Source of the DNA: Minisyncoccota bacterium
GTDB taxonomy: Bacteria; Patescibacteriota; Minisyncoccia; UBA6257; 2-01-FULL-56-20
Assembly (NCBI GenBank): GCA_031291905.1
Contig: JARLIC010000124.1
Location: forward strand, 1-5,486
DNA length: 5,486 nt
Direction: 5' to 3'
The translations under genes and the position numbers were made by a program. Each line of letters starts with the position of its first letter. Position 1 is the first letter of the stretch. This document shows positions 1 through 5,444 of this stretch, in pieces. The notes beneath the pieces are model-generated. The model was not told where the DNA came from, ran no database searches, and worked only from the letters and a program-made list of their open reading frames with translations.

Positions 1-42
1 CCAAAACCCCAAAACCCCAAAACCCCAAAACCCCAAAACCCC
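1..42. repeat. Left telomere, C4A4 repeat
   Basis: The window opens with CC followed by five perfect AAAACCCC units, with no degenerate repeat. C4A4/G4T4 is the telomere unit of spirotrich ciliates, added de novo by telomerase when the macronuclear chromosomes are cut from the germline DNA. The length (42 nt) and terminal phase (5' CC, so the G strand would end TTTTGG) mirror the other end exactly. This is the classical Euplotes length (28 bp duplex plus 14-nt 3' overhang) rather than the Oxytricha/Stylonychia length (20 bp plus 16 nt). Assembly or trimming could also have set the length. Confidence 0.98.
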
Positions 43-58
43 AGCATCGCAAATGCTG
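42..58. repeat. Inverted repeat at the telomere junction
   Basis: CAGCAT (42-47) and ATGCTG (53-58) are perfect reverse complements around a 5-nt spacer (48-52), so a 6-bp hairpin is possible. The left arm uses the last C of the telomere, so the repeat lies exactly on the telomere/subtelomere boundary. A 6-bp match can arise by chance. Any role in transcription, in chromosome-end processing or in the mRNA leader is inference. Confidence 0.45.
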
Positions 59-84
59 ACGAATGGTGAGACGCTAAAATAGCA
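43..84 (+). promoter_or_regulatory. Short 5' subtelomeric leader (promoter plus 5' UTR)
   Basis: Only 42 bp separate the telomere from the first in-frame ATG, so any promoter and 5' UTR must lie here or overlap the start of the ORF. An in-frame TGA (67-69) limits upstream extension under the standard or Gln-reassigned codes. If TGA is sense, as in Euplotes, there is still no in-frame ATG back to the telomere. Two tiny upstream ORFs are present: ATG at 53 to TAG at 80-82 (9 codons) and ATG at 63 to TAA at 75-77 (4 codons). No canonical TATA box is seen; TAAAAT at 75-80 is the most A/T-rich stretch. Nanochromosomes normally have very short noncoding flanks, so the compactness is expected. Confidence 0.6.
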
Positions 85-117
85 ATGCATCGGCCAAACG
101 AATATCATAACTCGCAG
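66..117 (+). other. Candidate 52-nt intron next to a start codon (alternative gene model)
   Basis: GTGAG at 66-70 follows directly after an ATG (63-65) and resembles a strong 5' splice site. CTCGCAG at 111-117 offers a 3' splice site, preceded by a branch-point-like TCATAAC. Removing 66-117 joins ATG to the ATT codon at 118, which is in the main reading frame. The product would be Met followed by residues 12-1757, or 1747 aa. It would also remove the upstream ORF stops and the ATG at 85. The case against it is that the unspliced frame is already open from 85 and the pyrimidine tract is weak. This is an inference from splice-site patterns only. Confidence 0.25.
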
Positions 118-3100
118 ATTAGCGAATGTGCTAAGAGAAGAAATAATAATAATTTCGAACCGTCGAGGGAAATGGCATTGGCTAAGTTCAAAGAACAGGA
201 CTCGGACCTGACGTCCTTCGAGAAATTCGAACGAGAGCTGAAGTCAATCGTCTTCGGCGTGCTGTTCGTCATGCTCAAAGATGAGGAAGACTCGATGGTA
301 ACGCAAATCGTCCTCACGGTTGCGGATGGGATCCAGACCCTTGGGCTGACGTTCAACAACAACATCACCTTCCCGTGGAAGAACGACACCTTCGTCTTCT
401 ACTTCGAGCTCGTTCTCCAGTTTCTGCAGATTGCCTACTGGTGCATGATGCTCACCTGGATCTCCTATCTGGTCATCTTCTACATTTTCATCTTCATCGT
501 CTGTCTGGTGGTCATAGACATAATCTACATCGGTTACTCGTTCTCAATCAAGCGCTTCACGATAATGTGGCCACTGTACATCTTGCGGAGCACTTGCAGT
601 CTGTTCGTGACGGTGCTATTCATGCCGCTCATCGACCTGCTGACCTCCATGGTCCAGTGCATGTATGCGGACGGACGATGGTACCACTACGCCTTCAACG
701 ATATTACCTGCTGGCAGGGCTCGCACATTATCCACGGCACTATCGCCCTTGTGGTCACTGGCATTTTCGTTATCATCTGCACCATCGTGTCGATGACATT
801 CTTTGAGAGCAAGGACGAGCCTACTGACCCTTCGGCAAAGATCAACGCTCGCGCCGAGGTCGCCATGAACCTATACAAGATCATCGCCATCATTGTCACC
901 ACATTCTTCATTCAGGACCAGTACCAATGGTTCGTCACGGTGGTGCTAACGGCGGGGGCGCTGATCGCGACGCAGATAGCCTTCAACGAGCGGCCGTACT
1001 ACAACGAAGTCATGAACCTCGTTGTCGACATGACAAACTACGTCTACCTCTGGTCGTGCTTCTTGCTGTGCCTGGCGATGCTGCTGGCGGACAAGGAGTT
1101 CTCTAGCGCGATGCAGCTATTCTTCCTCGGGACACCGATCATCTGCATCGTGGTCTACACGTGGCGCGACAAGCGCAAGAAGTTGCTCATGAAGCCCGTT
1201 GAGCAGTTCGAAAGCGGCGATGAGTGGTACCAGAAGATCCGCTACTACACTTCCCTCATATACTACAAGGACATCGACCGGGCAGCTGCCACCGAGCTCA
1301 AGGGGTTCATCTACGACCACGAGGAGACCTGCGACAAGAAGGACTGTCCCCTCAAGATGTACAAGCAGAACATCGCCAACATGATCAAGGACAAGAAGCG
1401 CAAGGCCGGAAGGAACCTGGGCAACGAGAACAACAACCTGCTATGGAACTATGCCAATAAATTGTTCCAGCAGGGTCTGGGGAAGTTCCCGAGCTCGACG
1501 ATGATGCGGATCGCCTACGCCTTATTCCTCAAGGAGAAGATGAACAACAAGAACATGGCAATAAGCGAACTGTTCCACGCCGAGAAGAGCTCTCCGCCCT
1601 TCGACGAGCAGTTCGTTATATACCGGTACAGGAAACTGATGGAGGAAGAAATGACCGAGGTGCAGGGGGAGGGCAACGGGGGCCAATCCTCCAATATGGA
1701 CGTGGTCTCTATCATTGCGTACGACAACCACCTGCGGCAGTGCAAGGAGCAGATTGAGCGAGCCGGGTATCTTCACATGGAGTTCTGGACAGAACTGCAG
1801 CAGAGGAAGCCGGACCTGGCGAAACTGAGCAAGACGGGCTCGCGGATCAACACCACCATCGCCGACGTCGAGGAGCACTGGACCAGGCTGCAGAAGATCA
1901 ATCCGAATAACCCGAAGGCGCTGCGAATGTACGGCGACTTCCTCATCGAGATCCTAAACGACAAGGAGGCGGGCCAGGAGCTGATCTCTCGTGCCAAGGA
2001 CAATGTGGCCTCAAGAACTGCTGCGATGCCCAACTTCTACGATAACGCCAACTCCGGCAACAACACTGCTGACTATTGGATAACCACCTCGGGCTCCGAT
2101 GGCTCGTCCTGCGTTCTGGCCTCAGGCGAGCAGAACAAGTTCGGCGAGGTGATCCAGCTGAACATGGGGATGTGCAGGACCTTCGGCTATACGAAGAACG
2201 AGATATTGGGCAAGAAGATCGACCTGCTCATGCCTCATGTTTACTCGAAGATGCACGAGGCCACGGTGAAGGCCAGCATGCTGAAGGCGGAGGAAGGGGC
2301 GCAAAATGATGAAAAGCAGGGTGGCGGCGAGCGCAGCACTACGGGCCGTTTCATCCTTGGCCGACACAAGTCCGGATACATGATCCCCCTTATTCTCGAG
2401 ACCCGCATCTTCTTCCTCGTCTCCCAGGGCTCCATCATGGGCGCGATGTTCAAGCACGAGAAGAAGAACAACAGCGTCTGCTACCTGCTCCTTGACGCAA
2501 GCCAAGAAGTCGTGGGCGTGTCCTCGCTCTGCATCACGACGTTGCACATAACAAACAGCATGATCAGGAACTACCGAATCCCAACGAGCGTGCTGGCGCC
2601 GGACCTCTTCGACCCCATACATTCTGCCCAATACCGCACCAAGGAGGGTGCCATACTCGACCTGTCGATTCCTGAGACGGAAAAGAAGGACGAGAAAAAG
2701 GAGTCAACCACCCCGCGGATGTCCTCATCCAAGGACGACAAGCTCTCCCCCACATCGAGAGCCACGGGGGAGAGGGAGAAGGAGGAAGAAGAGAAGGAGG
2801 ACGCCGAGGTCGAGGAGGTCGTCAAGCCCAAGGTGAGAGCATCAAAGAACGCAGTCAAGATGAACTGCCACCTCACCGACATCCAGTTCACGGGCGAGTC
2901 CAAGCCTTCCGGCTACATCGTTCGTCTTGAGGATGTCGAGGAACGGCGAATTGAGCTAGATGGGTTCAAGGTTCCGGAAGTGCCGAAGCACCCCGAGTTC
3001 CAGATCGTCTTCGACCCCATCAAATACAGATTCCTGTGTGCCTGGGCGAAGGAGGACGCACAGCGGGAACGGGAGGTGATGTTGCAGCGGTACAAGACGC

Positions 3101-5358
3101 TTGGAATTCTGTGGAAACAGACGTCCACTATCAAGGGCACCGAGGGCGACGGCGGCCAGCCCGGTCCCGAGCCTGAGGTCACCACAGGCGGGGAAGATGA
3201 AGCCGCCCTTCTCAAGGCCAGGAACCGGCAGGCCACATTCGACTTTGCGATAAAGGAAAGGAAGAACTACGGCGAGGGCATAAAGACCAAGCGACTGCAG
3301 AACGGCGAATGGGTGGAAGTGGCCCAGATCAACAAGATGATAGAACGTGAGATGGAGGAACAGATGCGGCTGGACGAGGAGAAGCGCAAAACTGCCGACA
3401 AAGATCTCATGAGTGCGGATGCGGTCCGTGAGAGCCTCAAGTCGCGCAAAGGACTGATCGCGGTCATCAAGGATCGTTCGGACCCGCCGTCTATCGTCAA
3501 GCTGAAGGTCACGGGCTACGTGATTCTCCTCCTTTTTTTGGCAATGGCCGCCACCGAGTTCGGCATCGCGATGACCAAGTTCGATGACATAAACGACAAC
3601 GTGAGCATGGTGAGACTGAGCTACCGACGTGTGACGCTGTTCATGCGGATCGCCTTCCAGCTGAAGACTGCGATCATTGCCAACCCTGCAAGCAGCAGCA
3701 CGGAGATGATCACATCTGGGAGCTACGATGCCTTCGTGGGGGATTGCAAGTACGATATGAACGATGCCCTCACGGAACTGTATTCCGTCCAGAACCAGAT
3801 CACACTTGCCAAGCTTTCCGTCAACTCTGGTCAGTCAGATCTGCTGAACAATAAGGTGGTGGCACTGTATTTCAAGAGCACGACGACGGGCAGCACCACC
3901 ACAACCAGGAAGGCCACATACTACACTATTACTGAGGCCGTTCTCCAGATGGCCTCCATGGTCTTCAGCATATTGAGCCTGTCGAACTCTGCGTTCCTGA
4001 GCACGAACGACGACATCGACTTCGTGCTCTACAACGTGTACAAAGATCTGTACGACAAGGTCATGCTCTCTTCCAACTATTACGCCTCCGACCTCGACGA
4101 CCGTGCCCAAAGCAAACAGGTCATGATCCTCATCATATTCATCGTGGCGATCGCGCTGCTGTTCGTCTCCATCTTCGTCCTCTTCCCTCTTGTGTCAAAC
4201 GTGGGGAAGATACGGGCGAAGGTGCTGAGCCTGTTTCTGGACATCCCGCTCAACGACGTCAAGGGCCTCGCCAAGCGTTGCGAACGCTTCCTCGCCTCAA
4301 ATAATGAGGACCGCAACGCTGATGTCATCGACAGCAGCGATAGTCAGGGCAAAGATCCTCTCCTTGAAGAGGAAGAGGCCGAAGCTGTCACTAACGGTGG
4401 CCAGAGTCAGGAAACAAGAAGCGAACGAGGCAGCAGAAGACGAAGGTTCATCAACGACAAGTCCTCGAACATGACCTTCTTCATCCGATACTCTGCCGCC
4501 ATCCTGATCCTGTCAGCGTTCTACATCGTCAACTACATCATGACGCGCATGTACTTGGACAAGATAGATGCGTGCGCGCCAGAACTGAACGCGACCACGG
4601 TGGCCCAGCCGCTAGACGCCTCTGTACTCGGCATGATGCACAGCCTCATATCCTCGGGCTCTATCCCGCCCCTCACCTCCGTTGAGACCTTCAGCAGACT
4701 GGCAAACGTGGAGATAGACCGGATGCAAGATGTGAACCACAACATCCAGTCGATGCACCTCAGCAACAAGGGCAAATATCCGGACGGTTACATAGACACG
4801 TACCAACAGATCATGGTCGACAATTTGTGCGACTCAGCCGACATGCTCGGATTCACCTTCGATTGCAGCGACTATCTCGCCGGAGTCTCGCGCGAAGGTC
4901 TCCAGACCGTGATGGTCCAATACGTTGAACTCACACGGGAACTGCTTCGGATGTACCAGACGATAAACTCGAGTTCGGCGACGAGCGCGGTGAAAAGTGC
5001 GCAGCTGCAGGCGCTGCTGGAGAACTCGAACGACATGTACATGGAGGAGGCGGACACGATCGTGAACGTGATCATGGAGAAGTGCTTCGAATACCTCCTC
5101 GACGGTCTGGTCTCCGCATACAAACAGTTGCTCAGCTCCGAGACTACCAGGAGGGTCGTCATGTTCATCGTTCTACTTGTGATGCTGATAGTGGGATTCT
5201 TCATGATGTGGGCGCCTTTCATCAGCAGGCTCAGCACCGAGATATGGAGAACGAAGTGCATGCTGACGATCATTCCGAAGGAGGTTATCGCCCAGATGAA
5301 GAGCGTCCAGAAGTTCCTCAACGATCCCAACATATTCTCCGCCAAGGGCGAGGCATAA
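85..5358 (+). CDS. Multi-pass membrane PAS-domain sensor protein with TmcB/TmcC-type TPR-like repeats
   Basis: This is the only credible gene here: 1757 codons, intronless as annotated, ending in tandem TAA TAA. The product is predicted to be a 12-span membrane protein. Residues 104-359 hold about eight hydrophobic helices, followed by RDKRKK (positive-inside). Residues 448-640 form a helical TPR-like region that closely resembles the family lines I recall (FPSSTMMRIAYALFLKEK, KINPNNPKALRMYGDFL). A PAS domain follows at about 669-790 (RTFGYTKNEILGK, LLMPHVYSKMHE, HKSGYMIPL). Residues 800-960 look like a divergent second PAS/beta region, interrupted by a Glu/Lys-rich linker (863-918). Residues 1086-1106 are probably coiled coil. 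Two TM-ectodomain-TM modules end the protein (about 1140-1403 and 1463-1745). The role is probably signal sensing at the plasma membrane or an internal membrane; no enzymatic output domain is visible. The start at 85 is the first in-frame ATG after TGA 67-69. ATG 172 (Met30) is a serious alternative, because residues 1-29 have A/T-rich codons unlike the rest. The family call is firm; the function is unknown. Confidence 0.93.
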   Translation: MHRPNEYHNSQISECAKRRNNNNFEPSREMALAKFKEQDSDLTSFEKFERELKSIVFGVLFVMLKDEEDSMVTQIVLTVADGIQTLGLTFNNNITFPWKNDTFVFYFELVLQFLQIAYWCMMLTWISYLVIFYIFIFIVCLVVIDIIYIGYSFSIKRFTIMWPLYILRSTCSLFVTVLFMPLIDLLTSMVQCMYADGRWYHYAFNDITCWQGSHIIHGTIALVVTGIFVIICTIVSMTFFESKDEPTDPSAKINARAEVAMNLYKIIAIIVTTFFIQDQYQWFVTVVLTAGALIATQIAFNERPYYNEVMNLVVDMTNYVYLWSCFLLCLAMLLADKEFSSAMQLFFLGTPIICIVVYTWRDKRKKLLMKPVEQFESGDEWYQKIRYYTSLIYYKDIDRAAATELKGFIYDHEETCDKKDCPLKMYKQNIANMIKDKKRKAGRNLGNENNNLLWNYANKLFQQGLGKFPSSTMMRIAYALFLKEKMNNKNMAISELFHAEKSSPPFDEQFVIYRYRKLMEEEMTEVQGEGNGGQSSNMDVVSIIAYDNHLRQCKEQIERAGYLHMEFWTELQQRKPDLAKLSKTGSRINTTIADVEEHWTRLQKINPNNPKALRMYGDFLIEILNDKEAGQELISRAKDNVASRTAAMPNFYDNANSGNNTADYWITTSGSDGSSCVLASGEQNKFGEVIQLNMGMCRTFGYTKNEILGKKIDLLMPHVYSKMHEATVKASMLKAEEGAQNDEKQGGGERSTTGRFILGRHKSGYMIPLILETRIFFLVSQGSIMGAMFKHEKKNNSVCYLLLDASQEVVGVSSLCITTLHITNSMIRNYRIPTSVLAPDLFDPIHSAQYRTKEGAILDLSIPETEKKDEKKESTTPRMSSSKDDKLSPTSRATGEREKEEEEKEDAEVEEVVKPKVRASKNAVKMNCHLTDIQFTGESKPSGYIVRLEDVEERRIELDGFKVPEVPKHPEFQIVFDPIKYRFLCAWAKEDAQREREVMLQRYKTLGILWKQTSTIKGTEGDGGQPGPEPEVTTGGEDEAALLKARNRQATFDFAIKERKNYGEGIKTKRLQNGEWVEVAQINKMIEREMEEQMRLDEEKRKTADKDLMSADAVRESLKSRKGLIAVIKDRSDPPSIVKLKVTGYVILLLFLAMAATEFGIAMTKFDDINDNVSMVRLSYRRVTLFMRIAFQLKTAIIANPASSSTEMITSGSYDAFVGDCKYDMNDALTELYSVQNQITLAKLSVNSGQSDLLNNKVVALYFKSTTTGSTTTTRKATYYTITEAVLQMASMVFSILSLSNSAFLSTNDDIDFVLYNVYKDLYDKVMLSSNYYASDLDDRAQSKQVMILIIFIVAIALLFVSIFVLFPLVSNVGKIRAKVLSLFLDIPLNDVKGLAKRCERFLASNNEDRNADVIDSSDSQGKDPLLEEEEAEAVTNGGQSQETRSERGSRRRRFINDKSSNMTFFIRYSAAILILSAFYIVNYIMTRMYLDKIDACAPELNATTVAQPLDASVLGMMHSLISSGSIPPLTSVETFSRLANVEIDRMQDVNHNIQSMHLSNKGKYPDGYIDTYQQIMVDNLCDSADMLGFTFDCSDYLAGVSREGLQTVMVQYVELTRELLRMYQTINSSSATSAVKSAQLQALLENSNDMYMEEADTIVNVIMEKCFEYLLDGLVSAYKQLLSSETTRRVVMFIVLLVMLIVGFFMMWAPFISRLSTEIWRTKCMLTIIPKEVIAQMKSVQKFLNDPNIFSAKGEA
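394..1161 (+). other. N-terminal eight-helix membrane bundle (residues 104-359)
   Basis: Hydrophobic stretches lie at about residues 104-124, 126-148, 161-183, 216-239, 262-277, 282-300, 313-335 and 343-359. The fifth and sixth form a tight hairpin with only DQYQ between them. An even number of spans keeps both the N-terminus and the following TPR-like region in the cytosol. The basic run after the last helix (RDKRKK, 361-366) fits the positive-inside rule. Helix ends were judged by eye. No pore, transporter or receptor signature was recognised, and this region is the N-terminal membrane block typical of the ciliate PAS/TmcB-like family. Confidence 0.75.
1426..2004 (+). other. TmcB/TmcC-type TPR-like helical region (residues 448-640)
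   Basis: Amphipathic helix pairs are spaced like TPR or HAT units. The clearest segments are NLLWNYANKLFQQGLGKFPS (450-469), TMMRIAYALFLKEKMNNKNM (472-491), FDEQFVIYRYRKLMEEE (506-522), MEFWTELQQRKPDLAKL (565-581) and the N-P-N-N-P-KALRMYGDFL segment (606-620). The pattern is the one that defines the TmcB/TmcC TPR repeat family. Such repeats normally bind protein partners or relay conformational change. Here they sit between the membrane bundle and the PAS domain, so they may act as the link between the two; that role is inferred. Confidence 0.7.
2089..2454 (+). other. PAS domain (residues about 669-790)
   Basis: The PAS fold is visible as an Abeta/Bbeta start (GSSCVLAS...GEVIQLN, with Asn693), the helix motif RTFGYTKNEILGK (698-710), LLMPHVYSKMHE (714-725) and the Gbeta/Hbeta end ILGRHKSGYMIPL (757-769). 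The sequence LMP..Y...H resembles the FixL-type PAS subfamily. His724 occupies the position of the FixL proximal haem histidine, though many non-haem PAS domains share it. The LOV cysteine motif (NCRFLQ) is absent, so a flavin-adduct photoreceptor is unlikely. About 20 residues of low complexity (731-753, containing GGG) are inserted between the F helix and the G strand. The ligand is unknown. Confidence 0.85.
2766..2801 (+). repeat. 36-nt uninterrupted purine tract encoding the Glu/Lys linker
   Basis: Positions 2766-2801 contain only G and A on the + strand and encode Gly-Glu-Arg-Glu-Lys followed by a run of Glu with Lys (about residues 895-906). The surrounding charged linker (residues 863-918) has no predicted fold and separates two beta-rich segments that look like one domain. 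The DNA composition follows simply from GAG/GAA/AAG codons. A triplex-forming or mirror structure is not required, and the mirror symmetry is imperfect. Confidence 0.6.
3502..4293 (+). other. C-terminal module 1: TM, ectodomain, TM, juxtamembrane helix (residues 1140-1403)
   Basis: A membrane helix at about 1140-1163 leads into a mostly helical ectodomain of about 180 residues. A second membrane helix follows (about 1346-1369) and then a cytosolic stretch reading LSLFLDIP...RFL (1381-1403). The ectodomain has a possible N-glycosylation site at Asn1172 (NVS), a Thr-rich loop (1265-1275) and a single Cys (1221). The layout recalls bacterial chemoreceptor sensor units, but no Cache or four-helix-bundle family could be assigned by eye. 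The flanking cytosolic segments are basic (KDR before, KIRAK after), which fits an outward-facing loop. Confidence 0.65.
4471..5319 (+). other. C-terminal module 2: TM, ectodomain, TM, juxtamembrane helix (residues 1463-1745)
   Basis: This repeats the plan of module 1: a membrane helix at about 1465-1487 (preceded by the basic SRRRRF), an ectodomain of about 200 residues, a membrane helix at about 1689-1710, then TEIWRTKCMLTIIP...KFL (1718-1745). The ectodomain has Cys1497, Cys1582, Cys1594 and Cys1667, plus sequons at Asn1502 (NAT) and Asn1628 (NSS), which suits a secretory-side location. The distance from the Pro at the end of the last membrane helix (Pro1711) to the IP motif (Pro1731) is 20 residues. 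Module 1 has the same distance (Pro1368 to Pro1388), pointing to an ancient tandem duplication. Confidence 0.65.
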
Positions 5359-5444
5359 TAACGAACGTGTCACCCCCAATCCTACTCCAAATTTGGCTAA
5401 TACGCCTCTCACAACTCTCCTGTTTTGCAGCTCCCTTGACCCGC
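5359..5444 (+). other. 3' flank: second stop codon and short 3' trailer
   Basis: A second in-frame TAA (5359-5361) follows the stop, a third lies at 5398-5400, and the first in-frame TGA is at 5437-5439, just before the telomere. No AATAAA signal is present, as is common in nanochromosomes. TCTCCTGTTTTGCAG (5416-5430) looks like an intron 3' end, but no good donor precedes it. CCGCGG at 5441-5446 spans the telomere boundary. No second gene fits in this region. Confidence 0.7.
5387..5396. repeat. 10-bp palindrome CCAAATTTGG in the 3' trailer
   Basis: A perfect 10-bp palindrome lies 49 bp inside the right telomere. It also fits the CArG pattern, CC(A/T)6GG, which is the binding site of MADS-box/SRF proteins in other eukaryotes. 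Whether any factor binds it in this organism is unknown, and a 10-bp palindrome may be incidental. Confidence 0.4.

Noticed and set aside
43..70. Euplotes chromosome-breakage consensus (TTGAA core about 17 bp inside the telomere)
   Set aside because: The left end has ACGAA and the right end TGCAA near that position; neither is a convincing match to the core.
375..806. 143-codon + strand frame rich in His, Leu and Arg
   Set aside because: It is an out-of-frame reading of the transmembrane codons; the composition is that of a shadow frame and it overlaps a firmly supported domain.
2171..2218. LOV-type photoreceptor domain
   Set aside because: The sequence around Asn693-Gly701 lacks the NCRFLQ motif, and there is no reactive cysteine in the expected helix position.
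2122..2631. Open frame of 169 codons on the minus strand, and other minus-strand or shifted frames up to 157 codons
   Set aside because: They lie wholly inside the main gene, their products show no recognisable domain, and they follow from the GC-rich codons of the sense frame.
3533..3539. T7 run as a programmed frameshift site or assembly error
   Set aside because: The frame continues unbroken on both sides through a sensible membrane helix (VILLLFLAM), so no shift is needed.
5367..5430. Possible intron in the 3' trailer ending at TCTCCTGTTTTGCAG
   Set aside because: The acceptor looks good, but the only nearby donors (GTGTCA, GTCACC) are poor and the intron would lie outside the coding region.
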